Shown: piece by piece, positions 7,530 through 15,692 of the stretch
Layout of the letters: each line of letters starts with the position of its first letter
How positions within the stretch are numbered: position 1 is the stretch's first letter
Assembly (NCBI GenBank): GCA_964525555.1
Contig: CAZGHN010000006.1
Location: 62,001 to 126,000 of the forward strand
DNA from: JAFGHJ01 sp964525555
Lineage (GTDB): Bacteria; Hydrothermota; UBA3072
Length of the DNA: 64,000 nucleotides
Reading direction: 5' to 3'
Notes under the pieces: model-generated
Told to the model about the DNA's origin: nothing
What the model saw: the letters and a program-made list of their open reading frames with translations, nothing else
Database searches by the model: none
Translations under genes and position numbers: made by a program

Positions 7530-9584
7530 CTATTTTAACAGTATCATCTTAAATTTCTTTTCGAATTTATCACCTGCCTTCAGGACGTAGAAATATACAC
7601 CCTGGGGTACCTGTTTACCTGCGTTTGTTCGACCATCCCAGCTAACCGATTTATATCCTGCGGACTGTTTGGCGTCAACCAGTTTTCGTACCTTCTGTCC
7701 GACTAAGTTAAAGATCTCAATGCTGACATTGGATTTTTTCGGCAGTCCGTATTTGATGGTGGTTCTGAGTGTGAAAGGGTTAGGATAATTTTGATCGCAG
7801 CTGAAGACTTTCGGGATGCCTTTTTTATCTTTATCTTCGGATGTTTTCTTCTCTTTTGTTTTCTTGGGGATAGAGATAGATTTTCTCATGTATGAACTTG
7901 TACCGCCCCCTTCTCCGTATAGAGGATTGGTTGCTGCGTAAAAGTAGCCACCTTCCTTGACTTTAAATCCCGGTTTTAAATTGACTTTATCTCCGGCTTC
8001 CATTGCAACCGTCCCGCCGTTTTTAATTTCGAAACTACCGAGAACGCCTGCTGCGGTAATGGAATTCATTGCCTGATAAGTTTTGGTTGTATCTATTCCA
8101 ACTGTTATATTTTGAAGATTGCGAGTGGCGGGCAGTATGTGATTTTGTATTGTGTAGTAAGCAGGATAGGGATCGTCATTAGTGTCAATTACTGAATAAA
8201 CTTCATGAATCCGTTGCTTTAAATATTCTACAGGTTGGTACCCAAATCTTATTATAGGTGGATAGTATGTTCTGTGGATATTGTTGCCAGCGCAGAAAGA
8301 GAATATTTTGAGATTATTCAAGCGGTTTGAGTCGCAATGAAAATGCTCCAGCAACTTTGAGTAGCGGTATGCCTGGGTATCTGGACAGTGTTGAGGTATT
8401 CTTGTCTCAGCCCAGATGTGAAATATTGTAAGAGTATCACCGATTGCTAAAGCAGTGTCCATTAAATTCGGATTATCTTCTCTATAGATGAGATTTCCTC
8501 CCGTATATACTATAGTATCTGCTTTATTGTCATCTGCTTTATTTATTAGAATTACTGAATCTTCGATATTTATTAATGTGTCTGTTATGGCTTCGCATTC
8601 GTCTGTTCGTTTTTGCCAAAAAACTGTGTCTTGGAAAATCTCTCCACTATCTGAAAAATATGTTGCTAGACTTAGTCCACAATTTTCATTTCTACCTCTT
8701 TCTCCTTTAACTTGATCCGCATGTAGAAATCCTATCTCGGTTATCCAGATAGGTTTATCCTCTCCAACAATGTTTCTTAAAGTATCAAGCCATTTCATAA
8801 TACTGTCTATTCTATAATAGTAAAAATGGTGAGAGACTACATCTATACTATCTAAACCTATTGAGTCAATAAGAAGACTACGAACGGCAATTTTCCAATT
8901 ATCGCAATATTCCATTGTTATAATTTTTCCGGAATCGGGATTAAAATATTTCCATTTATAGTCTTTATTACTGGGTTTACTGTCAAGACAGAGACCTACA
9001 ATTTTTGCAGACGGGGCTGCATTTTTTAAAGCTGTTCTAGTATGATTATACATTTCAACGTACTGACCTGGAGTTCCTAAGAAATATTGATTATGAGGTT
9101 CGTTTGAAAATTGCCAGTATTTTATGTAGTTTTTGTACCTTTTAACTAGAGTATCTACATAACCTTCATAGTCACTCCAATAATCAGATTTAGGTGGATA
9201 TCTACGTCTGTCTTCGGGATTTAGCGGACTCGTTATAGGATCCACAGCCCAGTCTGCTGTATATCCGATGGAAGGTAATAGGTTCAATCCTCGTTCTTTA
9301 CTCCATTTTACGAGAGAATCTTCGGTTTCAAAATCCCAGTAATATTGATTGGAAGAATCAGGTTGAACATCGCACCATCTGAAAGTTCCTTGAGGTCTCC
9401 ACCATTTTATTCCAGCCGCAGCCGTTATATCCATTGACGTTTTATATTTTTCCATATAAGTTTGTTTGTCTTTGATGTGTAAATGTTCGAAAAGGCTATG
9501 GTTCATTCCATAAGGGAAAATTTCGCTGTTGCCGTAGAGCCAAAGTCCGTAGGAAAGGATTATGATTATTGTAAATTTTTTCAT
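7530..9584 (-). CDS. Secreted clan GH-A-like glycoside hydrolase with C-terminal sorting domain
   Basis: The 684-residue protein has a signal peptide (MKKFTIIIILSYGLWLYG), then a TIM-barrel glycosidase domain (about residues 25-300). The acid/base is probably E162 in FSNEPH and the nucleophile E283 in WITEIGF, the two-glutamate layout of clan GH-A (GH39- or GH5-like). A linker segment (about 470-560) contains a short beta-repeat ending LKPGFKVKEGGYFYA, typical of secreted FCB proteins. Residues about 600-684 form the Por/T9SS-type or FlgD-like C-terminal domain (YPNPFTLRTTIKYGL, VPQGVYFYVLKAG). Substrate unknown. A terminator follows at 7442. Confidence 0.85.
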   Translation of the reverse strand: MKKFTIIIILSYGLWLYGNSEIFPYGMNHSLFEHLHIKDKQTYMEKYKTSMDITAAAGIKWWRPQGTFRWCDVQPDSSNQYYWDFETEDSLVKWSKERGLNLLPSIGYTADWAVDPITSPLNPEDRRRYPPKSDYWSDYEGYVDTLVKRYKNYIKYWQFSNEPHNQYFLGTPGQYVEMYNHTRTALKNAAPSAKIVGLCLDSKPSNKDYKWKYFNPDSGKIITMEYCDNWKIAVRSLLIDSIGLDSIDVVSHHFYYYRIDSIMKWLDTLRNIVGEDKPIWITEIGFLHADQVKGERGRNENCGLSLATYFSDSGEIFQDTVFWQKRTDECEAITDTLINIEDSVILINKADDNKADTIVYTGGNLIYREDNPNLMDTALAIGDTLTIFHIWAETRIPQHCPDTQAYRYSKLLEHFHCDSNRLNNLKIFSFCAGNNIHRTYYPPIIRFGYQPVEYLKQRIHEVYSVIDTNDDPYPAYYTIQNHILPATRNLQNITVGIDTTKTYQAMNSITAAGVLGSFEIKNGGTVAMEAGDKVNLKPGFKVKEGGYFYAATNPLYGEGGGTSSYMRKSISIPKKTKEKKTSEDKDKKGIPKVFSCDQNYPNPFTLRTTIKYGLPKKSNVSIEIFNLVGQKVRKLVDAKQSAGYKSVSWDGRTNAGKQVPQGVYFYVLKAGDKFEKKFKMILLK

Positions 9585-9620
9585 AATACCTCGCTTATAT
9601 ATTTGAAAATTTTCATTTAT

Positions 9621-10817
9621 TTAATTCTCTAGCGCGTCTATTCGCTTTCTGAGCTCTTCATTTTCCCTTTTTAATTCAATCATATAAAGCGTTAACTCTT
9701 CAACCTTCTCTAAGAGTTTTGCCTGCATCTCTCCAAGATTTACGCCGTTCTCTGCCACTTCTTTCTCTTTGGGAATACCTGGTAGACTTTTATTTGTTTT
9801 GATATGTTCTTCAAGTCTGCTGAGAGGCATTAATTGATAATTATCAGCGAAAACAAAATCCGACCAGCCGGTTTCTACTGTTATTTCCTTAGTTCTTATA
9901 TGACCATCAACGGCAAGTTTGTAACCACCTGGATCGTCAGTGCCTATGCCGACATTTCCATTTTCTTTTACAATCATACATGTATACTGGTCGGTTCTAA
10001 ACCTTGCAACAATTCCAGTGGTGTCATATCCATATCCAGCATATACATCTAAGCCCAGTCCATTGCCGCTTGTATTACGGACATTCAATGCATAATTAGT
10101 GTCGGAATACATATTAATAATGGTTGAGCCATTTTCCTCAATGGTTACGCTATCTCCTTGTTCATTTCTAAAGCGGGCGATGGTTCCGTCTTTACCAGTG
10201 CCATATCCGGCTTTTACATCCAAACCACATCCGTCACCCCCGGTGTTTTCAACCATTAATGCATAAGTACCATCATTAGAATAGTACTTAGTGTAAGTTT
10301 GTCCATCAGCAACGTGGAGTTTATAATCTGGACTCGTTGTACCGATACCGACGTTACCTAACAAATAACTATTATTTGAGATTTTGAGGTTTCCGTTAAC
10401 TTCCAGCTTTTCCCCCGGACTGGTCGTCCCGATGCCGACATTGCCATTGTTTGATATAGTAAGAATATCTTCTCCGTAATCGAGGTTTCTAAAACGGAAT
10501 CGCTCATCAGAATGGACGTATCCAACCCTCCATTTGATCTCATCAGCTTCCTGAAAATTTATTGCTGCATCATATCCTGATGCGGGGTCGAGGGTAAGGA
10601 CGGCATGTCCGGTGCCTTCCAATTTCATTAAGCCTATCTGGCTTACGTGGTTTCCCTTGATATGCAACTTTGTTTCAGGACTAGCCTCACCAATGCCAAC
10701 ATAGCCGCTAGTCATCCAGGTTTCCGGTAAGTCGCTATCGTCTTCCCAATTACCTGTGGCTCCATAACTGATCATACTAAACAACAACGCTACGAGTGCT
10801 AAACTGAGTTTTTTCAT
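9621..10817 (-). CDS. Fibre-like surface protein with NVGIGTTSP repeats
   Basis: The 398-residue product has a signal peptide (MKKLSLALVALLFSMISYG). It carries four copies of a NVGIGTTSPxxKLxV motif, found in phage tail-fibre-like and secreted fibre proteins. The C-terminal block (WSDFVFADNYQLMPLSRLEEH, LPGIPKEKEVAENG, LGEMQAKLLEKVEELTLYMI) matches a domain widespread in Bacteroidetes and relatives; it ends in a short coiled coil, suggesting trimerisation. AAAGGAGGAAAGT precedes the ATG, and a consensus promoter lies upstream. It could be an adhesin or structural fibre; no phage genes are nearby. Confidence 0.8.
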   Translation of the reverse strand: MKKLSLALVALLFSMISYGATGNWEDDSDLPETWMTSGYVGIGEASPETKLHIKGNHVSQIGLMKLEGTGHAVLTLDPASGYDAAINFQEADEIKWRVGYVHSDERFRFRNLDYGEDILTISNNGNVGIGTTSPGEKLEVNGNLKISNNSYLLGNVGIGTTSPDYKLHVADGQTYTKYYSNDGTYALMVENTGGDGCGLDVKAGYGTGKDGTIARFRNEQGDSVTIEENGSTIINMYSDTNYALNVRNTSGNGLGLDVYAGYGYDTTGIVARFRTDQYTCMIVKENGNVGIGTDDPGGYKLAVDGHIRTKEITVETGWSDFVFADNYQLMPLSRLEEHIKTNKSLPGIPKEKEVAENGVNLGEMQAKLLEKVEELTLYMIELKRENEELRKRIDALEN

Positions 10818-10874
10818 ACTTTCCTCCTTTTTTTGTTTGAATGAATATTTTTTCGCTATATTATAGGTATAATC

Positions 10875-10903
10875 ATTATAGGAGGATTTAAATTTTATGT
10901 CAA
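10875..10903 (-). promoter_or_regulatory. Consensus promoter of the fibre-protein gene
   Basis: Minus strand: TTGACA (10898-10903), 17 bases, TATAAT (10875-10880). Both hexamers are perfect sigma-70 consensus; a leader of about 50 bases follows. Confidence 0.8.
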
Positions 10904-11014
10904 GACGGAAAAATAGGAAACAAAACGCACAAAGACCAAATCAGAAAAATTGAAAAATGGGGAAATTGGGAAATGGGAAACAATTCAACTATTTTCCTAT
11001 TCAACAATTTAACT

Positions 11015-11080
11015 GGTGCGTAGCACCCACCGCCCCTTGACTTATGAGAATGATTTTTTAAATTTTATACTATGGGTATA
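11015..11080 (+). repeat. Hairpin-promoter repeat, copy 1
   Basis: A GGTGC-GTA-GCACC hairpin (11015-11027), then CCCTTGACTTATGAGAATGA... ending TATACTATGGGTATA at 11080. From 11034 onward it is virtually identical to copies 3 and 4. The hairpin stem differs from the others but still pairs. The element lies about 230 bases upstream of the 11308 gene. The remaining gap (10904-11307) contains TTCAACAATTTAACT-type text, a second promoter and a tandem repeat, and no gene. Confidence 0.8.
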
Positions 11081-11167
11081 GAAAGACAAGACCTGCCCCC
11101 AAAAGAGTGTTACTAATTTTCTTTAGAATCTTTCACTTGGATTAGACCATGTGAGAAAAAATCACCC

Positions 11168-11195
11168 TTGACAAACCTCCAAAATCTTGTATGAT
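11168..11195 (+). promoter_or_regulatory. Promoter of the 11308 gene
   Basis: TTGACA (11168-11173), 16 bases, TATGAT (11190-11195). The predicted start lies at the beginning of a three-unit tandem repeat. Confidence 0.6.
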
Positions 11196-11239
11196 TATAG
11201 TATAGAAAATTATAGTATGGCAAATTATAGTATGGCAAG
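11195..11239 (+). repeat. Tandem 15-base repeat, three units
   Basis: Three back-to-back units of TTATAGTATGGCAAA (the first has AGAAA in place of GGCAA) immediately downstream of the -10 box, in the leader of the 11308 gene. Each unit holds a TATAGTAT-like block. Confidence 0.75.
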
Positions 11240-11307
11240 CTAACCTACCAGGATTAGCGAAAAGTGAAATTTTTGTAACTTAGTTTATATCCGGCAAGGA
11301 GGGTATT

Positions 11308-11832
11308 ATGAAAAAGTCTAAATTAATCAGCCAGGCTATTATGCTTTTCATCTTGCTTGGTGGCGTCAGTTGTTTTCATGGTGTAGGTGCTGGGGTTAGT
11401 ATCGATGTGGAGAATATAACTCCAAAACTTATTGATGAGGGGTTAGTGTATTCTGCAAAATTCGTTTGCGGGACAATTTCTGACAGCATTACAGTTTCTC
11501 CTCTTGAGTCTTCTGGTCAACCGCTTGCACCAGGAACTTATTTTACTGCCATTAATATACACAATCCTAATGAAGATGTAGCTGAATTCGCGAGAAAGGC
11601 AGTTGTAACGAATTCACAAGGACCAGTTAGTGCCAGAATTGGTAGGCTATCTCTCGATACATTAGGTCCAAATGAGGGGATAGAGTACGATTGTTCTGAA
11701 ATCTCTGGCCTCCTGGAGCTTGACAGTTTACCGGAATTTCTCAAAGGATTCGTGGTGATCAGAATTTCTCCCCACACCGAACTCGACGTTACTGCTGTTT
11801 ACACTTTAAGGACCGTTATCTCTGATAAATAG
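11308..11832 (+). CDS. Secreted protein or lipoprotein of unknown function
   Basis: 174 residues with an N-terminal signal (MKKSKLISQAIMLFILLGG) ending in VSC at about residue 22, so lipid attachment is possible although the lipobox is weak. The mature part is predicted beta-rich. Its C-terminal phrase, EFLKGFVVIRISPHTELDVTAVYTL, resembles proteins with an immunoglobulin-like fold, but I do not recognise the family. AAGGAGGGTATT precedes the ATG. It is a single gene with its own promoter and a terminator at 11844, sitting between repeat copies 1 and 2. Confidence 0.7.
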   Translation: MKKSKLISQAIMLFILLGGVSCFHGVGAGVSIDVENITPKLIDEGLVYSAKFVCGTISDSITVSPLESSGQPLAPGTYFTAINIHNPNEDVAEFARKAVVTNSQGPVSARIGRLSLDTLGPNEGIEYDCSEISGLLELDSLPEFLKGFVVIRISPHTELDVTAVYTLRTVISDK

Positions 11833-11843
11833 AAATAACTATA

Positions 11844-11867
11844 GCGATAAGTATCGCCATTTTCTTT
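11844..11867 (+). terminator. Intrinsic terminator of the 11308 gene
   Basis: GCGATA-AG-TATCGC (11844-11857) followed by CATTTTCTTTT, 12 bases after the stop codon. Confidence 0.65.
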
Positions 11868-11921
11868 TATCAGCTTACTTTAGAAGCGAGAAATAATTAA
11901 AAACTCGTGACTGATGACTTG

Positions 11922-11984
11922 CAATGCTTCGCATTGCTCCCTTGACTTATGAGAATGATTTTTTAAATTTTATCCATGAGTATT
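11922..11984 (+). repeat. Hairpin-promoter repeat, copy 2, overlapping a gene start
   Basis: CAATGC-TTC-GCATTG hairpin (11922-11936), then CTCCCTTGACTTATGAG... with TTGACT at 11942-11947, a 16-base spacer and TAAATT at 11964-11969. The ATG of the 11976 gene begins exactly 6 bases after the -10 box, inside the repeat. Confidence 0.8.
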
Positions 11985-13193
11985 ATTCGTAAACTAATGT
12001 TAATCGTTTTATCAATTTGTTTTTTGTTTGGAATGGCGGCAAAGGCGAAGGATGTGGATAATCTTAAAATCGAATTGATTTACAAGATAGATTCTGTAAA
12101 TGATTATTTGATTTCTAAAGATGGAGGAGTGTTGCTTTATTCTCTTAAGGTGGCAGATTCAAATAAGGCTTCAAAAGTAAGTATGTTGAATATTACAGAA
12201 GATCCGAAAACTAAAGTTTTATCCTTCGATAAGACTGAAAGTAGTATTGATATTGATCCTGGAGTATTATCACCAAGTTCATCGTGGACGCAGTTGTTTG
12301 AGGATAAAATTATATATAGAGATAGACGTTCGATTAATGTTATAACAAAAAAATTGGATGGGACCATATTATCAGAGATACCGTGTCATGGTGAAGTTTG
12401 GGAACCGGTAATTTCAGCTACGGGCAAATATGTTGCTGTTATTCCATCTATTGATGCTCAATATCCATCTTTATTGGTGTATGAAACGAGGTCAGGAAAA
12501 AAGTTATGGGAAAAATTTACTCCTCCTGATATATATTATGGAGGTGGATGGCCTCCTCCATTTCTTGTTGAGGCAACTTTTATCGGAAATGATTCCCTGG
12601 TTGTTTATTATGAGGGCAAGATACGGTTATTTGACGTTAAAAGCGGAAGAATATATTGGGAGGGAGGAATATTCCGACCTTTAGAAGAATATAGCTGGTC
12701 ATTGATTTCGGTTGCTGAAAATGGAGATATTATATTTTTTGGTAGCGATCTTTCGGGACCCTCTCAACCTGATCGGCTTTATTATTTCACGAGTACCGGA
12801 AAAAAACAATGGATAAAAGTAGATGTTGGCTCAACTAAAATATCTCCAAAAGGTAAATATGTTATGGTTTTAGACCGTTACCTGATTGATTTCACTGACG
12901 TTAAATCGGGGAAATCTCTCTGGCGAAAGAAAACAGGGGGCGAAGGCGGAATGGTTGAAGTCTTTTACGGCCTTGACGATGAATACATTGTTATAGAGGG
13001 ACAGTCAAACGAATACCTGACCTTCTTTTTGAATGAATATCGTGATTACAATATTTTTGTACTTAAATCGTCTTCGGGAGAAGTTGTAGGGAAATTTAAA
13101 GGATATCAGCTTTCCTTCTCTAGTGAGTATAATATTTTATTTTTTAAAAATGGAGATACTCTTTTCTTTTACCAGCTTACTTTAGAGAAGTGA
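11976..13193 (+). CDS. Secreted PQQ-like beta-propeller protein
   Basis: 405 residues with a signal peptide (LMLIVLSICFLFGMAAKA). The mature part has several blades of the PQQ/WD-like type: VYETRSGKKLWEKF, LFDVKSGRIYWEG and FTDVKSGKSLWRKK give the repeating pattern of aspartate, SGK and LW. Such propellers usually serve as binding scaffolds; no PQQ ligands or enzyme domain can be identified. There is no Shine-Dalgarno sequence: the start codon is inside repeat copy 2 and lies where transcription should begin, so the message is probably leaderless. An alternative ATG at 11997 also lacks a ribosome-binding site. Confidence 0.75.
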   Translation: MSIIRKLMLIVLSICFLFGMAAKAKDVDNLKIELIYKIDSVNDYLISKDGGVLLYSLKVADSNKASKVSMLNITEDPKTKVLSFDKTESSIDIDPGVLSPSSSWTQLFEDKIIYRDRRSINVITKKLDGTILSEIPCHGEVWEPVISATGKYVAVIPSIDAQYPSLLVYETRSGKKLWEKFTPPDIYYGGGWPPPFLVEATFIGNDSLVVYYEGKIRLFDVKSGRIYWEGGIFRPLEEYSWSLISVAENGDIIFFGSDLSGPSQPDRLYYFTSTGKKQWIKVDVGSTKISPKGKYVMVLDRYLIDFTDVKSGKSLWRKKTGGEGGMVEVFYGLDDEYIVIEGQSNEYLTFFLNEYRDYNIFVLKSSSGEVVGKFKGYQLSFSSEYNILFFKNGDTLFFYQLTLEK

Positions 13194-13278
13194 CTGATGT
13201 CTTGGTTAACCACAGATAGCCCAAACAATTTTGTTTTTTTAATTCAACATTCAAAATTCATAATTCAAAATTCTTAAT

Positions 13279-13342
13279 CAATGCTTCGCATTGCTCCCTT
13301 GACTTATGAGAATGATTTTTTAAATTTTATACTATGAGTATA
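13279..13342 (+). repeat. Hairpin-promoter repeat, copy 3, overlapping a convergent stop codon
   Basis: CAATGC-TTC-GCATTG (13279-13293), TTGACT at 13299-13304, ending TATACTATGAGTATA at 13342. It is preceded by TTCAAAATTCATAATTC text. The stop codon (13332-13334) and last residues of the minus-strand 13332 gene lie inside the repeat, so this promoter points into the antisense strand of that gene. Confidence 0.8.
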
Positions 13343-14036
13343 AGAACAGTAATAGGAAAGTATAAACAGGAATCGGGCAAATTGTAAAAAGCATCGATGT
13401 TATAATAATTATCCATAATGTTACTCTCTGTAAAGTAGTTAAATTCTTTGCTCTATCACGTTTTATCAGTAGACCTACATCAAATATAAATAAAAGAGGT
13501 AAAACAAAAGGTGTGAATATAATAACAACCGAAAGTGGTAATATTTGAAGAGCATGACCAAAACCCATGAAAGTAAAGCTAAAGAAAAAGTAAAGCCATA
13601 CCCATAAAACAATTTTAATTACTTTATCTCTTAAAAAAAGCTCCTCTTTTACATCCGAAAAAGAAAGCGACATTCCTGCAGGTTTCATTATCAGTGTTAG
13701 TAAACCAACTATAAGCCCTATCAATCCCCAGCCAATAGCGTTAACCAGCATTACCAGAGGATGAAAAAATCCTGTTTCAACATTATATTCGACCACTCCA
13801 TTAATTACATTGGAAACAGGATATATTTTTAACAGTAAACTTGGCCAATTGGCTATATAAAAAAGATTAGCGCCCACATTAACATAATCTTCTCCAACAG
13901 ACAGAAATACACTTGTTGAGAGATCCCAAAATTTCAGTATCCAGAGCAACCCTATGAAAAATAACACTACAGTAATTATAAGTTTTGCTTTTTTAGATAT
14001 TTTTTTCTTCATATATTTATTTTTACTAGTTCTCAT
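13332..14036 (-). CDS. Polytopic membrane protein of unknown function
   Basis: 234 residues with about five hydrophobic segments (near residues 20-37, 95-118, 140-165, 170-192, 206-228) and few charged loops; no family motif recognised. The C-terminal residues are encoded by repeat copy 3. ATG at 14036 is used here; a second ATG at 14012 would also give a complete protein, and neither has a clear ribosome-binding site. A weak TTGAGT-N16-TTTAGT pair places a possible transcript start next to 14036. It lies between copies 3 and 4 of the repeat with the next gene, both reading leftward. Confidence 0.6.
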   Translation of the reverse strand: MRTSKNKYMKKKISKKAKLIITVVLFFIGLLWILKFWDLSTSVFLSVGEDYVNVGANLFYIANWPSLLLKIYPVSNVINGVVEYNVETGFFHPLVMLVNAIGWGLIGLIVGLLTLIMKPAGMSLSFSDVKEELFLRDKVIKIVLWVWLYFFFSFTFMGFGHALQILPLSVVIIFTPFVLPLLFIFDVGLLIKRDRAKNLTTLQRVTLWIIIITSMLFTICPIPVYTFLLLFLYS

Positions 14037-14150
14037 TTAAAAGTACTAAATTTCTATAAATTATCAACTCAACAACTAACACGAATGGTTTTTTTTGTTT
14101 TTGACTTACGACTCGCTAAACCCGTAAAACTACGATCCACGATTCCGAAC

Positions 14151-14720
14151 TCAAAATCTATACGAAAGCGATAGTCCATAGCTTTCATGTTCTATATCGA
14201 TTTCTGGCGATAGATAAAAACCTCTGTAATCACGAGCTGAACGATTGTATTTTTCGACCGAGTTCGGGCAGGTCCATATGTCAAACACAATAGACCCAAA
14301 GGTGGCCGCACCTGAAATTATTGTACCCCAAAGATACAAATCCTCATTTTCGAAATTTGCATCGTGTACATCACTAACAACGCTCAGGAGTCCGAAACTG
14401 CTCCAGAGAAAGGTGCCGGTACTGATTGCCCTAAAACCAGCAGACATGAGCCCTCTTTTTGTGTTTCCGGCATAGAAATGACCCACACTTGGTCCGACAA
14501 CAATCCCGGAGACGGATACCAAAAAACTTCCTCTGAATAAAAAATCGTTGTAATCCCCATTATCTAAACAGATACAAAACGCTATGCCGGAAAGAAATGT
14601 CGCCCCGATTGAGTAGGCAGTTGCAGTGGTTGAACTCTTTAACTCCAGTGATTTCCTCTCGTTGCCGTAAGTTACGCAGAAAGTAAATAACAATAACACT
14701 ATTGAAATTTTATATTTCAT
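14151..14720 (-). CDS. Exported or membrane protein, possibly DUF5683-like
   Basis: I place the start at 14720, where AGGAGGG lies 6 bases before the ATG; the frame is open further upstream but without such a site. The 189-residue product has a signal-like segment (KISIVLLLFTFCVTYG) and several hydrophobic, glycine-rich segments. The phrase GPSVGHFYAGNTKRGLMSAG recalls proteins where PGxGxxYxG motifs mark small membrane or outer-membrane proteins. It ends in an aromatic residue (SLSYRF), as many outer-membrane proteins do. The function is unknown. Confidence 0.6.
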   Translation of the reverse strand: MKYKISIVLLLFTFCVTYGNERKSLELKSSTTATAYSIGATFLSGIAFCICLDNGDYNDFLFRGSFLVSVSGIVVGPSVGHFYAGNTKRGLMSAGFRAISTGTFLWSSFGLLSVVSDVHDANFENEDLYLWGTIISGAATFGSIVFDIWTCPNSVEKYNRSARDYRGFYLSPEIDIEHESYGLSLSYRF

Positions 14721-14760
14721 AATAACCCTCCTAATATCAAAGTACTTTGTTATATAAAGT

Positions 14761-14788
14761 AATATAATAATTTTTTTGGATTTGTCAA
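14761..14788 (-). promoter_or_regulatory. Promoter of the 14720 gene
   Basis: Minus strand: TTGACA (14783-14788), 16 bases, TATATT (14761-14766). Confidence 0.65.
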
Positions 14789-14863
14789 GGGGGGTGGGGG
14801 TGACTGTTGGCTGGGTTTTTGTTTTCATTCAAAATTCAAAACTCAAAATTCAAAATTCTTAAT

Positions 14864-14927
14864 CAATGCTTCGCATTGCTCCCTTGACTTATGAGAATGA
14901 TTTTTTAAATTTTATACTATGGGTATA
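14864..14927 (+). repeat. Hairpin-promoter repeat, copy 4, upstream of the E2-E1-JAB operon
   Basis: CAATGC-TTC-GCATTG (14864-14878), TTGACT at 14884-14889, ending TATACTATGGGTATA. It is preceded by TTCAAAACTCAAAATTC text from 14827. It lies 84 bases before the first gene of the operon and is the only promoter-like sequence I see there. Confidence 0.8.
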
Positions 14928-15010
14928 TGTTCTTATTTAGCTGTTCGACGATTTGACTGCTCTTTTATGTTTAAGAGCTATAAGTCTATTCAAAGGAGGT
15001 TTATTGAAAA

Positions 15011-15676
15011 ATGATTGCAAAATTTAATCTATATGATTTCGTAGCAGCGGTAATACCTGGAATTCTATTTATCTGGGTATTTTCTTTGTTCTCGAGTTCC
15101 ATAGATATTCCTATTACTGGTGGACTTGCTGAAACCTCAATTCTTGTGGCTTTGGGATATGTGATTGGGATGATGCTACAAGGAATTAGCCAATTATTCA
15201 CAGAAAAGATTTTATTGATACTTTGGGGTGGTTTTCCGTCTGCACGTTGGCTTCTCGAAGAGGATAATAAATTCAGCAGAGAATATAAAAACAAATTAAA
15301 AAAATTAGTTGAAGATAAATATTCTGTTAAAATTGACGACAAACTGTCCAAAGAAGAACGTCTGAAGAAAAACCAAGAAGTTTTCTATCTTTGTTACAAT
15401 GCCGTTGAAAAAGAGCGAATTAGCGACAGGCCTTATATATTCAATGCGCATTATGGTCTATTCAGATGCCTTCTAACCACATTTATTCTACTTTTTTTTG
15501 TTGAGCTGTACGCTCTTTTAATAGATAAACAGCAAAATAAAGCCGTTATCTATAGTGTTCTAATTCTTAGTATCATTGGTATAATAGTAAGTTATTTTCG
15601 TGCGAAACAGAGAGGCGAGGATTTTGCTAAATCTATCTATGATCTTTTTTTGGTGCGATTTTCAGAACGAGAGTAG
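15011..15676 (+). CDS. Membrane protein, first gene of the E2-E1-JAB operon
   Basis: 221 residues. Hydrophobic segments at about 10-30 and 42-60, then a charged cytoplasmic-looking stretch (about 75-145, rich in Lys and Glu), then two further spans (about 152-170 and 178-195) and a basic tail. AAAGGAGG lies 10 bases before the ATG. The gene is followed after 16 bases by the metallo-beta-lactamase gene, so the three genes are one operon. I do not recognise the family. By position it could be the membrane effector, sensor or target of the conjugation system; that is inference only. Confidence 0.75.
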   Translation: MIAKFNLYDFVAAVIPGILFIWVFSLFSSSIDIPITGGLAETSILVALGYVIGMMLQGISQLFTEKILLILWGGFPSARWLLEEDNKFSREYKNKLKKLVEDKYSVKIDDKLSKEERLKKNQEVFYLCYNAVEKERISDRPYIFNAHYGLFRCLLTTFILLFFVELYALLIDKQQNKAVIYSVLILSIIGIIVSYFRAKQRGEDFAKSIYDLFLVRFSERE

Positions 15677-15692
15677 CTAGGGAGGGTAATAG

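Noticed and set aside
9621..10817. A prophage tail region, suggested by the fibre-like protein
   Set aside because: No other phage genes are nearby, it has a signal peptide and its own promoter, and the C-terminal block is common in non-phage proteins of Bacteroidetes and relatives.
11015..14927. Repeats as integron attC sites
   Set aside because: No GTTRRRY core, no imperfect attC arms and no integrase gene. The shared part is mainly a promoter.
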